Below are positions 22,277 to 34,744 of a stretch of 64,000 nucleotides of DNA, one piece after another (the stretch's first letter is position 1; each line of letters opens with the position of its first letter). Below the pieces are notes generated by a model, which ran no database searches, was not told the DNA's origin, and saw only the letters and a program-made list of their open reading frames with translations. The translations under genes were made by a program, and so were the position numbers. Source of the DNA: Eucalyptus grandis. Its lineage: Eukaryota > Streptophyta > Magnoliopsida > Myrtales > Myrtaceae. The stretch is taken from contig NC_052614.1 in the NCBI RefSeq assembly GCF_016545825.1, positions 7,148,559-7,212,558 on the forward strand. The letters are read 5' to 3'.

Positions 22277-23537
22277 ATCTCCCACTTGCACTAAAGCCAA
22301 CTTGTTTGGTATGTTAACATATATTGACTTTGGGCATGCGTGTGCATCATATGCAAATAGGCTCGTGACTATGATACAAATTAAATTAAATCTCATTTAA
22401 TTTAATTTCAAATCGACTCAATTCGATTGTAGTAATTGCAAACACATTTGCAAAAATATTTCTCTCTTGTTCCACGTCATCCTAGTTGTTTATGGTGTGT
22501 GACATCCCTAGGTTCATCACTAAGCTGGTAGTAAGACTTGTACTAACACATTAGTACTTCCAAAAGAATTAATTGTCCCGATTAATTTTTTAGGTCCTAC
22601 AAGCCACGATTGACATCTAGCAATATGTCATGGCTACCAGATAGTGTGAATGCTTTAAGAACATAATGAACCTGTCAGCTTTGGCTACAGTGTAATTCAA
22701 TCCCTCTGTCTTACTATGTCCCGATCAAACAAAGACCATGGAATATTTGTCAAGTCATTAATTCGATCATATGCACAAATCTAATTGACATGCATTTTAT
22801 TCGAGACATAAACAATTTATTCTCGGTTACAACCCCGGCCAAGGATTTCAATGCAGTGTCACAATTAGATCGCATAGGACATCATTATCATACCTTGCAT
22901 ATAACAAGGAGACAGATTCCATATTGCGCACACGTGTAACTTCGTATATGAACAAACTATGACCATCAAGTATAAAGACGGATCGACGATCCGGCATTAT
23001 GTGCACCCGTGAACCATAGTTGTTCGATACACAAGTTAACACTGTGCCTCAGGTCTAAGGATTATTTACACAAGACCAAAGTATGAACAATTAGACATTG
23101 ACCACGCTAAAAGCTTCCATGTCGCTAATCGTTCCATATGCGTCACGTTCAGTGAATTTGTCTAATACAAACACCCGTGTTCTAACTCAGGCATCATAAT
23201 ACCCAATGACATGTGACTCATCATTCCGTTAAGTATCCAATACTTAATGGCGAAGTTAAGAACACACCGGTCTCAACAGGATTATTAATATCCACTTAAT
23301 AATCCATCGACCGGGAACGATTTAAAGATTCAGTCTAACTATGAACCCGTCACATATATTCTTGACGTCTCAAGAATAGGTCTAGTTGCAACTGATCTTA
23401 TGGAATCATTCATCAATATAAAATAATTGGACAAATGAATGAATACGTCATTGCCATTAATTAAATAATAATAATGAAAGTACAACTGAAATCCCTAATA
23501 TGTAACTATTACATAACAACTTTAGGGCATAAATCTA
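22277..23537 (-). other. Copia 3' non-coding region between two polypurine-like tracts
   Basis: Bounded by two related motifs (complement): AGTGGGAGATTGTTAG at the LTR edge and AGTGAGAAATTGTTAG at about 23,530-23,550, each continuing into TATGCCCT. No coding sequence is seen between them. Confidence 0.6.
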
Positions 23538-25435
23538 ACAATTTCTCACTTGCACTAAAGCCAACTTGCAGTACCTCAAACCCATTTTGTCAATATGTCT
23601 TTCAAAAGAAGATTGAGGTAAGGCCTTAGTGAAGGGATCGCCACGTTTTCTGCGAGGCAATTTTCTGCAAGGCGACATCACCTCTCCCAACAATTTCTCC
23701 GATGAGATGGAAGCGTCTCTCAATATGCTTGGACTTGGTGAGACCTTGGTTCCTTAGCTTGAGCTATCGCCCCATTGTTGTCACAAAACAATGTGATCGG
23801 TTGCTCAATTGAAGGAACGACTCCAAGTTCAGAAATAAACTTCTTCATCCAAGCGGCTTCCTTTGCTGCTTCGAAGCAGCTACATACTCGCCTCGGTGGT
23901 GGAATCAGCGGTTATACTTTGTTTGGAACTTTTCCAACTAACCGCACCGCCATTGAATGTAAAGACAAACCCAGATGTAGACTTATAATCATTAGGATCC
24001 GATTGAAAATCGGAATCGTATAAGCTACAACTTTAAATTCTCCTTCTCCATATATCAAGAATAAATCTTTAGTCCTTCGCAAGTACTTAAGAATATTCTT
24101 GATTGCTATCCAGTGCTCTTCTCTGGATCGGAGCCGATATCTGCTGGTAATACTTACGGCATGCGCAATATCAGGTCTAGTACATAGCATAGCATACATT
24201 ATGCTTCCAATAGCGGATGCATATGGTATCTTTGCCATCCGCTCTCTTTCTTCAAGAGTGTTGGGACACATCTCCTTAGAAAGACGGATCCCTTGCCTAA
24301 AAGGCAATAATCCTCTCTTGGAACATTGCATGTTAAACCGTGTTAACACTTTGTCTATGTACGTAGATTGTGAGAGGCCAATCAATCGTCTTGATCTATC
24401 TCTATAGATCTTGATACCTAAAATGTAGGTTGCCTCTCCTAAATCTTTCATGGAGAATTTCTGTGACAAGAATAGTTTTATCAATGATATCATTGGTACA
24501 TCATTTCCAATCAAAAGTATATCATCGACATACAAAACCAGAAATGCAATTGCACTCCCACCGATCTTCTTATATACACAAGGTTCATCCGGATTTTTGA
24601 TGAAGCCAAGCGATTTGACTACCTCATCAAAACGAATGTTCCAAACTGAGGCTTGTTTGAGTCCATAAATGGATCTCTTAAGCTTACACACCTTCTGTTT
24701 TTCACTATTGGATTCAAAACCTGTGGCTGTTCCATATAGATGTCCTCATCGAGAAAACCATTTAGAAAAGCCGTTTTGACATCCATCGGAATATCTCATA
24801 ATCAAGGTGTGCGGCTATAGCCAACATAATCCGAATAGATTTTAGCATGGCCACGGGTGAGAAAGTTTCGTCATAATCAATTCCTTCTTTTTGACGATAT
24901 CCTTTCGCCACCAGCCGTGCTTTGTAAATTCAATTTGACCTTCAACATTCATCTTCCTCTTGAAGATCCATTTACAGACCAATTGGTACAATACCATCGG
25001 GCGGAGTCGGTCAAGGTCCATACCTCATTGGAATACATTGAATCCATTTCGGATTTCATGGCTTCTAGCCATTTACCGAGAATCGATGTTCAACATCGCC
25101 TCCTCATAGGTTTTAGGATCACCGGGTTGATCACTATCATTCACAATGAATAATGGTTCAATATGATCAACCGAGTGTTTATAACGAGCAGGTGGGCGAG
25201 ACGTTCTCGCACTTCTCCTAAGAGGTTGTGTATCGAAGCTCCCCAGAATCGAGATTGGTATACGAACTCGGTAGTTTGGCACTTCATTATTTTCTTCTTG
25301 TAAGACTATTTTCCGCCCAAAGACCACTTTCTTAGATGAACTGATTCTCCAAAAAAGAAGCGTGCTTGCATACCAAAATTCTTTGGTTTGAATGAAAATA
25401 GAAATAATATCCAAGAGTTTCCTTTGGATATCCAA
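23535..25435 (-). pseudogene. Copia reverse transcriptase / RNase H (broken)
   Basis: A long RT frame (24,691-23,912) contains the catalytic LYVDDILLIGND, then DLGEATYILGIKIYRD. Upstream RT pieces ([19 protein letters not shown] near 24,760) are in another frame. The RNase H end (SSFERHIDKMGLRY, 23,723-23,535) is again shifted. The 25,435-25,073 frame is the linker between integrase and RT. Confidence 0.9.
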
Positions 25436-25477
25436 TGAAGCGACCTTGTTCAGATCTTGCCTCCAATTTTTCCATTT

Positions 25478-26787
25478 TCAGCTTTTCACGAAAGCTGGAC
25501 AACCCCAAATCTTAATATGATTAAGACTAGGTTTCCTACTATGCCATATCTCATAGGGCGTAGTTGGAACAGATTTGGACGGCACTCTATTCAGTATATA
25601 TACAGCAGTCTCAAGGGCATATCCCCAAAGGGATATTGGCAAATCGGTGTAACTCATCATAGACCGTACCATATCTAATAAAGTACGATTTCTTCGTTCG
25701 GATACACCATTATGTTCGGAGTTCCGGGAGGTGTCCATTGTGATAAAATGCCATTCTCTTTAAGAAAGTCCAGGAATTCAATACTAAGGTATTCACCTCC
25801 TCGATCTGATCGAAGAGCCTTAATACATTTTCCTGTTTGTTTCTCAACTTCAGCCTTGAATTTCTTGAACTTTTCAAAGGATTCAGATTTATACTTCATG
25901 AGGTATAAATAACCATACCGTGACTGATCATCGGTGAAGGTAATGAAGTAATTATAACCACCTCTAGCAGTTTCATTAATTGGTCCACATACATCTGTAT
26001 GTATTAATTCTAATATGTCAAGCTCGCGCACTTTGTCCCACAAAAGGCGCTTTGGTCATTTTTCCTAGAAGACATGCCTCACAAGTCGAGTATGACTCAA
26101 AATTTAAAGGATCAATGTATCCATCATTACTCAACTTGTTAATTCTGTCTTCTCAATATGATCTAATCGGAGATGCCAAACATACTTTTTATTTGGACCG
26201 TCTCTAGGGCGTTTATTAGTTATGGCATTTATATCAATTCTATCTTGCTTATTGACATTGGTAATCGCATTACCGGACATTGTAATGATATAAAGATTGT
26301 TGGTTAATAAGCTAGAACCAACACATATTCTATTATGATAAATAGAACATACATCATCGGCGAAAGAAAATTCATAATTCTCTTTACCCAGACGAGGTAT
26401 AGAGATGATGTTCCTAACAGCATTCTTATAATGCAAACAGTTCTTTAAAACCATTACATGTCCAGAAGGGAAACATAAACGAAAAGTCCCTATAGCTAAT
26501 GCAGCAACTCTTGCTCCATTGGCAAACGTCAGGACAATCTCATTTCGCCTTAGCATCCTGCTTATTTCCAGATTCTGCAAAGACATACAAATATGTGAAG
26601 TTGCAGCAGAATCTAGAACCCATGAGCTGGATTCAGCACTAACCATAAGATTGGTTTCAATAAGCATAGACACCATACCTTCATAAGGTCGGTTCTTGGG
26701 CTTGACCTTCAAGCTCGCGAGGTACCTCTTGCAGTTCCTCCTCCGGTGCCCTTTGACACCACAAGTAATGACATTTCCCTTTATCAA
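25478..26787 (-). pseudogene. Copia protease and integrase (broken)
   Basis: The zinc knuckle is at the start (GVKGHRRRNCKRY), then a protease with WVLDSAATSHIC, then the integrase N-terminal element (WHLRLDHIEK). The integrase core (ELIHTDVCGPINETARGG, SDRGGEYLS) lies at 26,043-25,675 in a new frame, and its end ([19 protein letters not shown]) at 25,738-25,478. Three frames are needed, so the polyprotein cannot be made intact. Confidence 0.9.
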
Positions 26788-27501
26788 TCATGGGTTTTGG
26801 TTGCACAACGGGTTTGGCAGGCCTCTTCCATTTATTCTTCTTTAAAATGGTCTTACCCTTTGAAGAAGAAGCCTTAGCCATAGCCACTACATTTGGCCTC
26901 GTGTTATGCATTTCCTTCTCATAAACTACCAACATGCTATGTAACTCGGCGAGAGTTTTCTCCATCTTATGCATGTGGAAGTTTTGGACAAAACCAGAGA
27001 AGGAATCGGGTAAAGATTGGAGAATCAAATCCACAGCTAACTCGTTGTCCATAACGAGATTCAGCCTAGCCAATTCTTCAATGTGCCTGATCATTTTCAA
27101 AGCATGATCATTAATAGATGATCCTTCAGCCATCCTCATACGGTACAATGCCTTAGATCTCTCATATCTAGAGGTTCGACCATTCTCATCAAAGTATTCC
27201 TTTAAGTGCAAAATGATCGACCCAAAGCATCTTCCATAGATTCATACTTCTTCGTAATTCATTATTCATAGAAGCAACCATATATGACCTAACTTTTAAG
27301 TCATCATCACGCCACTTATCATAAGTGACATGCTCCTCTTGGGTCCCACCCTCGGGAAAGGAGGTTGGCATCTTTTCATCAAGCACATACCCAATTTTTT
27401 CTGAATTGAGAACAATTTTAAAATTCCTCACCGGTCGGTGAAATTGGGTCCGAAAAACAATTCTTGTCAAGTATAGAAGCGAGTGGGTTTGTGGTCACCA
27501 T
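26681..27501 (-). pseudogene. Copia gag (frameshifted)
   Basis: Probable start at 27,501 (MVTTNPLASIL). Frameshifts occur near 27,440 and 27,210. The main block (27,211-26,681) has typical copia gag helices (HALKMIRHIEELARLN, QSLPDSFSGFVQNFH) and a basic region before the zinc knuckle. Confidence 0.85.
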
Positions 27502-28869
27502 TTTTCAGAGTAATAATATATCTGTTGCAGAAAATAAATTGTTAGCCGTTGTACTTTTCATAATAACTATTTCATTTTGGTCTTTAAATGAAATAGATCC
27601 TCCCACTAAATTTATATTCGAATCCCATACTCCTTAAGATGGGAAGCGGTAATCTTCGTTGGGTAAAGATTACTAGTGGGGATTGGAGTCCCACTAGCCC
27701 AAAGTCCACCTCACCTAACAGTTATTGGTGTCCTATGAACTTAGTGATTGAACCAGCTTGTTCAACGCATCATATGCGAGTCCCAATCATAACTTCGGCC
27801 TCTAGACCATGAAAGCCTCACCTAACAGTTATTGGCATCATGATCATAGTTAAGTCTAGCCCATCGTCTCATGCAAGTATTGAAAACACAAATGATTCCC
27901 TCACCTAACAGTTATTGGAAATCATTTGGCTCCAACCCCACATCATATGCATAATGGAGTGGTCCAATATTATAAATGGTAATTAACCCCTATGTATCCA
28001 TAACCGGTTAATTAACCACTATAATATTGGATCAAACCACGACGATGGAAGGCCACGAGTCGAAACCCGTTTCGACTTAATATTCTTTGTAAGGAGATTT
28101 GGGTCGTTATTAACGGTCTCACTTTGCACATTAACCGGTTTAACATGCACGATACCATAAACACAATAAATAAATAGATATCACATAATATCTATCCTAT
28201 GTGGTGATCATGGAATTATGGTTCAATGGGTCTCGAGCCAAAGAGACCCATTTAACCATTTTAATGTTTTAATAATATGGACCTGCTCTTCACTTTTTCT
28301 TCAATCTTTGAACTCTTCAAAGACCGGGCCCGAGAGCTCACCGGTTTAATGGCTCCTCCAATGGCTCCTCCTCTCTTGTAGTATTTACATCAATAATTGA
28401 AATACTACACTATACTTAAATTACATTTCATAAAATAAATATAAAAAGAAGGACGCAGCCTCCATTTAATAATTACATCCCCAAAAAGAATACCTGTAAT
28501 CATCATACATTCATCCATACAATAATCACAACAATTAGGGATTTTTCCATGATCACCACCCTTCCTTACGAGCCATAAATTCAAAATTTAAAGCTCTGGA
28601 AGGCATGCATAAAATTCTGCATATCATTTGTAGAATATAAACACAAAGTATAACAAGTTACGGATTTTTGATTCAAAATTGATTTAGTTCTAATTTTTGC
28701 TTTGTTGATTAAATTTATCACATAAATCAATCAACTTCTATAGGCCACATAAGAGCAAGAGAACCAATTCTCTTAACAAAAGTAAATTGGCCATTAGAAT
28801 GCAAAAATATATTTGAACTATAAATCAATTAAACGCACGAAAACGCCTAAGGTTGGCTCACGATACCAC
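27502..28869 (-). other. Copia 5' leader
   Basis: Untranslated 1.37 kb between PBS and gag. It carries the motif CACCTAACAGTTATTGG three times (about 27,711, 27,816 and 27,901). No ORF is convincing. Confidence 0.7.
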
Positions 28870-29696
28870 TGTTGAGTTTTCAGCAAAGCATTTTCTCTCT
28901 AAAAACACACATGCAATTTTCTCTCTGTTTTCTTCAACCCGTTTAAGTGTTGCAAAAACAACTCTTTTAAACTAAAAATATAAACCGATCAGCAACAGTT
29001 GCTGATCGATGGACGATCAGCAACAGTTGCTGATCGATGGACGATCAGCAACCGTTGTTGATCGTCCCCACTCATGCACGAACAATCGTGCATGAGTGGT
29101 TGCTCATACACGACTTCGTGTATGAGCGGTTGCTCATGCACGAACAATCGTGCTAGCAATCACGTGGAAAGAATCCGTCGTATTCTTGATGTATAATAGT
29201 CACGGCCCGAACGAGATAATGTTCTTCTTTCTTGCGTCTCAAAAAACACAAGAACACGCACACAATTTTGCTTTCTATTTTCAGCAAAGCATCACTGATT
29301 TCTCGCTTGTGTTTCTCTCGAACAAAACCAAAAACACACTAACTCTTTTCTCTGTTTTTCAACAACCCTTTTTAACTCTCGTCCCATCTCTCATTTTATA
29401 TTAAAAATGACCAGCAACGGTTGCTGATCAATGGACGATCAGCAACCGTTGCTGATCGTCCATAGTGGACGATCGTGCATGAGCGGTTGCTCATGCACGA
29501 TGGTCGTGCATGAGCAACCGCTCATGCACGAACGTGGCATGATGGTCAGCGGTTGCTGACCATCAATGCTACGTGCATAATGGTCAGCAACCGCTGACCA
29601 TTACGCTTCGTGCATGTGCACGAATTCGTGCACATGCATGAAGCTTTTTTTTTTTTTTAAATAAACAAGTTAATATAGGGCATAATACTACTAACA
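28870..29696 (-). repeat. 5' LTR of the copia element, rearranged
   Basis: Ends correctly at the PBS and at the TATGA duplication. Its PBS-proximal 275 bp is, however, a diverged second copy of the LTR's own hairpin/U3-like region (TTTTCAGCAAAGCA, GATCAGCAACAGTTGCTGATC) instead of the sequence present in the 3' LTR. Confidence 0.85.
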
Positions 29697-29714
29697 TATG
29701 ATGGTCCTTTTTAG

Positions 29715-29963
29715 GATAGGTATGAACATATTGCTCTGCCTCCGTTTCCTGAAAACAAGGATAGAGGTGTCAAACTCAAGTTTCTGATTGAACGAAAAAT
29801 CCAATATGTCGGTATGTTTGGTTTCTATGTGGATGTCAATCTTTCATTTGCTTCGAACATAGAGATGAGGAAAATGCCTGCCCATCACTCGTTCGACAAA
29901 ATGCTTTCAAAGAAGGCTCACTGCATATTCATCCCGTTATCAGGAGATCTTAAAGCATATTGA
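29715..29963 (+). CDS. Possible last exon of an unrecognised gene
   Basis: An open frame of 82 codons follows a good acceptor (CCTTTTTAG) and ends in TGA. It begins DRYEHIALPPFPENKDRG and includes IERKIQYVGMFGFYVDV. I recognise no family. Upstream exons would lie left of the copia element, but none was identified. Confidence 0.3.
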   Translation, partial: DRYEHIALPPFPENKDRGVKLKFLIERKIQYVGMFGFYVDVNLSFASNIEMRKMPAHHSFDKMLSKKAHCIFIPLSGDLKAY

Positions 29964-31250
29964 CTTAGCTTAAATGACGTCGACCGAATTTCGAGTTGTC
30001 GCGCAAGAGTTTCGTATTTCCGTGTCTGTCGAATCTGACTCTGTGTTGTTGGGTTTTTGTCCTGCATTTTACGCGCCCCTTCGGTGTTGACCGTGGTGAT
30101 AACCGGGGAGGGATGGCCGAGGGGGTGTTGACGCGCGCACAGATCTTTAACTGCAGTTCCTGCATATCCAATGCTACGTCTCTATTGTCATCATTCATAT
30201 ATTTCTCGAAACTGTGTATAAAGGATGTTTGATGGATGATGTTGCTTGACTGATGGTGACGCTCCGGCGAAGGTTAGGGTAATGATGGCATGGCTTGGCT
30301 TAGTGATATAGGTCGACCTCAAATAAGATTATTCGGCCCGTGACTGCAGATAGACGAATGGTATGTTCATACATCTTGCAAATCCTTGTGAAAGTAGATT
30401 CCAAAGGTCCGACCGAATCAAGTAAATCTCTCGTCCTTTTATTGGTCCTCCTTTTATTTCTCTGTCGATTTCCATTGCTCCTAATTTAATTGTAAAATTA
30501 TGATCCGCATCCGTTGCATCACCAATTTCAATAGATGTGTCTCATATTTGTTTATTATTGAAATATGTCTCGAGTTTGAGCTCATTGAGATAATACCAAA
30601 GTTAAAGGATACAAGTCTGTCTGTCTCGATTAATAAAGTCTAAGTTGGATTTTTGTGATTGTCTGCGATTTTGTTTAGCACGCTGGTAGTATTAATTACA
30701 TTAAATTCTCTGCACGCGGGCTGCCGAAGGATGGAAGAAGGCAAAAGAGAGGGGCGACAATGATGTAGGCTCTCTTTTGCATTATAAAAGAGAGAGACGC
30801 GTCCAACAAAAGGCGCGCCAGTCCTTGGTGGCCACAGAGAGGGAATACTCTGAGACCGGGAAATTTTGCAGAGAGTTCTTCGGATTTTGCTCGTTATAAC
30901 TACATTTCGTGATAATTTAGACGGTTAAATTTTTGTAATTAGAACTTGTGTGAGTGAAATTTCACTAAGAATTATGAGGAGCTAAATATTGAGTGAGTTA
31001 TTAGATGTAATTAAAGACTAAAAAACACCAAGAGTGTTTCGGTGCTAAAAGACTGTAATCTTTTTTTGTATTGCTTATTTTTATAATGTAATTCTATACT
31101 GCTCTTCCCATAAACATGGATTCTGATATTTGGATTGAGCCATGTCAATTCAATGTTTGATTTATTTTCCTTCCTTCTGACTATTTTATTGATTCGCTTG
31201 TCTATATTAACAACAATCAACAAGTAAAACATGAATCCTTTATCCATGTC
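29964..31250. other. Gene-poor stretch with a TATA-like site
   Basis: No gene recognised. A plus-strand TATA-like ATTATAAAAGAGAGAG near 30,781 is followed by A/T-rich sequence to 31,000; it may be an LTR or promoter remnant. Confidence 0.3.
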
Positions 31251-31259
31251 AGTAAAACA

Positions 31260-33262
31260 TTAATCCATTATCCATATGAACTCCATTTTTCACATACATT
31301 CAACACAATTAAAACATTTATTGTTTTCACTGGCAGTCTGGCACCTACTCACAAACTTGCATTCTCAAACTTATCGTAGATATATTATCTCATCGGCACG
31401 TTGAATAGCACATACTACGTAGCATCTCCTCTTTCATGGCCTTATGGTTCAGTCCACTTCTCCAGGGACAAACACACTTGTAACGATACACAGCCATTAA
31501 ACTATAAGATTATTCTGCTTCCGTCTTTTCAAGGCTTCGCGGACGGATTTCAGGACTTTGCGTGCCACCTTCAGGATTAATTCAAAAACGTTGACCAGGA
31601 GAAGAAGAAGAACCATGAATGCAACACATGCTGGCACAATACGTAGAACTCCGCTCCCCTATATAAATATCTGGTGATAAGAATGTTAAGGAGATGGTAT
31701 AAGTCGAACCGTGGAGAATAGCACAACCCCAAAGTCAGCATTGCAATCCATGTGGAGATCAAAAGCTGCTTGAAATTTGGATGTGCTTTGAATTTCGACC
31801 ACTTATCTGAAGCAGAATGATGCTAAGTGATGCGACGAAGTTTATCATGTTATATACAACGAATGACTTGTATACAGACGAGTCCTTAGATGCTGTTATG
31901 GAGTAGCCCACGGTATGTGGTTCACGATTTTTATCGCCTAGGAAATCATCTTCCCAAGTGCCCCCAGGTGGGTTGACACCAGCTTGGAATGTCATGGCAA
32001 ATAGCAACATTGCCACCGCCATTACCGTCTCATGCATGCTCTCTTGCCACTTTCTCTTACTTTCCTCATTGTTCTCTTCTCCTTTAAGTGGATGGAAGGC
32101 AGTGACCGTGTTATTTGCATAGACGATTCACTCGGATGGGTCCTGACTCACTAAATTTTGAGGAATAGAATCCATAATAGCTGAGACTCATCCGCGCTTT
32201 GGCCTCGTGCTAATAGGCCTGGTACAGTGAAACCTCTGGAATTCGTGATGTTACTCGTTTATTAATCAGGAAGTCAATAGTCTGCAGAGCAGTAGCAATA
32301 AAATATACCATTTGGTGTCAGGTTTGAACTGACAAGTCCATGTTATGTACTTTTTAAAATTAACTTTGCTACTAGCGTTTTTCAATCCTTTAGTGTTTGT
32401 GATATTTGTCTGATGCCTTCGAAAGGGAAACTCATCCCTTGTTGAATCTCTTCTGTTATCTTTGGTTTTATGTTGCTTCTAATGTAGGTAAAATTAATAT
32501 AAAAATAGCGTAATTTGTGGAGCTGTAGTTAATTGTCCGGACCAATAACTTCTTTCCATATATCATAACTATGATGATTTATAAATTAATAACTGTTAGC
32601 TTCTGAATATTTCTAGGACATTCATGTTTCCTTAAACCGCTTTTTTTAGTGATAAGGTCACTGAATTTGACTAGTGCATAGGCTTAGTACCTCAATTTGT
32701 CTATTGACAGCAGCCAAATGCAAATTTTGTTGCCATCTTCATCCCTCGAGTTGATATACTTACCATCACCTATAATATCTATCAAAACCTTCAAAGTTTC
32801 AAGTTTGATGTGCTTCACACATAAATGCAGGATTGTTTGGTCATGTTTAGTGACACTACGGGCTGCATCAGGAGGTCTTGCTCGAACCAAGCATTCCAAC
32901 ACATCCACATGCTCTTTCATGGCCACGACGACATGAAGAGGTTTTTTTTTTTTTTTGGTATTCGTCATGGATGGAACATATTTCCGAGTTAACTCTTAAC
33001 AAGCTTTCCACTATGTTAAGATACCCTTTTACTGGATGAAGAGGTGTCAAACCCTAAGAATTTTGCGCTTTTGCTAGCTTGGCCTTCCAAGCTAGAACCT
33101 CTTTCACAAATTCCAAGTGGCAAAGCATGGTCACAATGCGCAAGAAGTCTAGGTCTGATTGCCAATCATAATTCTATCCAGAAGCAGCATATCTTTTTTG
33201 AGGAACTCAAGAAAAGAAAGCACATTTCCTTTCATGGTGGCTTCTCTAAGCTCGAGCTCCAT
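31260..33262 (-). pseudogene. ACD6-like ankyrin/PGG membrane protein, copy C
   Basis: The best preserved PGG domain of the three copies: at 32,037-31,759 it reads MLLFAMTFQAGVNPPGGTW with the intact PPGG motif, followed by SFVVYNMINFVASLSI and further membrane segments to about 31,577. Ankyrin repeats lie at 32,968-32,697 (TILHLCVKHIKLETLKVLI). The first exon starts with ATG at 33,262-33,260 (MELELREATMKGN). Stops follow at about 33,165 and 33,060, and a 15-T run near 32,945 shifts the frame, so this copy is also non-functional unless introns or errors explain all of them. It may have derived from the same duplication as copy A. Confidence 0.8.
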
Positions 33263-33339
33263 CTTTGGATCTCTATAAAAAGGAGTTTCAAAATACTCAC
33301 TCCATTTGGAGACTTCGAATATAAACCGTCAAAACCCAA

Positions 33340-34110
33340 GTCAACCTTCACAGTAGACTTGACGAAGACTGAAACATGATTGGTAGATCTATCTCATCAG
33401 CAATTATTTGTCTGAACTCCTGCAAATGTCTTAGAATGTCAAAAAAGGTGATGACTCCTGCACCCCACCGCGGGTATGTGGGGATTCGCCTGTCGGCCAT
33501 TTTCTGCCGAGTCTCGTCTCCATTTGGTCCAATAAAGGTCAAGTTCGCAGACGTAGGATGTCCCATCGGAGATTCGGAGCCATGACATCCTTTAATGATG
33601 ACAACAGCCACACTCTATTCATGCGAATTGTTGTAAACATGAATTACTTCGAAAGGACATGAATTTCATCGATTTATCAGAAACAATTTTTGCACTAATG
33701 CTCGATCAATTGGAATGAATCGTGACCTAGGAAATTTCACAGAAATTATTCTACTATATGGGTGTGTTAGGAAGATAGAAACAAAAGTATCATTATCATA
33801 TTAGAAGTCGGCCTTCTCAACATGATAATCCCAAGTGATTTCAAGCTTGCAAATAGTTTAAGCTCAATTTGGAGGCATCAGCCTTGCTATACCTTCAAAA
33901 TTCCGCTGAAGAGAGTTGATCTTCTTTTTCTTCCGTTAAAAATTTCAAAGATTGAAGGACCATAAGCTCCTGATTGATTTAATCAATCACAAAAGTCCTT
34001 TATGGTACTAGGTAGGGAAATGAATCACAGAGCATGTATACCCCTACTGCCACAGGAATGGTTTTCTTATTTAAATGAAGAAGCCTAGGATGATTGTGTA
34101 CTCAAACGCT
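33340..34110 (-). repeat. Upstream flank of copy C, MITE-free
   Basis: Colinear with 1600-1727 plus 2753-3420. It carries the uninterrupted site corresponding to the Tourist-like insertion near 33,455. No gene. Confidence 0.75.
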
Positions 34111-34137
34111 TGGTCAGATGTTACTCATGACTCTATA

Positions 34138-34488
34138 TGTAACGATTCGATCCAATGAGGGCGGAGAGTAGCCATGTGGGCGAAAGGCTTTTGACAAGAA
34201 GCCGCTCTTGGCAAGCTTCTAAAATGGTGAAGGCCCAATGGGGGCAAAAATAAACTAAATTGTGCACTGAACAGGAGCAAAGCGGTACTAGGATATATAT
34301 GTAAAAATTGAATGGCAAGTTTTGATTTGAAACTTCAAAGTTAAACTTGTTCAAGCTAAAGTATTACTAGGATGGGTGACATTTTGGAAATGTGAATGCC
34401 CATATGTTAAAGGAAAAAACCATGAGATTCGCTATGGCATGGACTAAAGAGGATAATATGTCAAGGGAGTTAATCCAAGGATGTTACA
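34138..34488 (+). repeat. Short LTR-like repeat with PBS-like end
   Basis: Starts TGTAACGATTCG, ends GGATGTTACA, followed by ATATAGTATCAAGG, which resembles a tRNA-Met primer site. A diverged partner lies at about 34,570-34,800 (CCAATCCGATGAGAACAGGGAG..., ...ATATCACACTATAG). The pair may be a tiny TRIM-type element. No 5-bp duplication was verified. Confidence 0.4.
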
Positions 34489-34713
34489 ATATAGTATCAA
34501 GGTGGGACCCTCTCCATAGGTGTATGGTTCAGGGACAAACCTCACAAAAGTTGATGGGCCCATAAGAACCTAGTCCCAATCCGATGAGAACAGGGAGTGG
34601 TCACCAGGCCGGAGGGCTCGGATAATGAGCATCTCTTAATAGGCTTTTAGGATGACAGAGGGAATAAGAATGAATCAAAATATGCATTGAATAGAGGAAA
34701 AGTGATTTTGGGA

Positions 34714-34715
<2 letters not shown>

Positions 34716-34741
<26 letters not shown>
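34716..34741 (+). repeat. (GT)n microsatellite
   Basis: About 13 GT units within the partner LTR-like repeat. Confidence 0.9.

Positions 34742-34744
<3 letters not shown>

Larger units (their letters stand above)
21471..29696 (-). mobile_element. Ty1-copia LTR retrotransposon, full length but decayed
   Basis: Flanked by the perfect 5-bp duplication TATGA (21,466-21,470 and 29,697-29,701). LTRs are 21,471-22,276 (3' LTR) and 28,870-29,696 (5' LTR). On the minus strand the primer-binding site TGGTATCGTGAGCC (28,868-28,855) lies one base from the 5' LTR, and a polypurine tract AGTGGGAGAT abuts the 3' LTR. Coding order is gag, protease, integrase, RT, RNase H, the copia order. All parts carry stops or frameshifts, so it is non-autonomous today. 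Confidence 0.95.
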
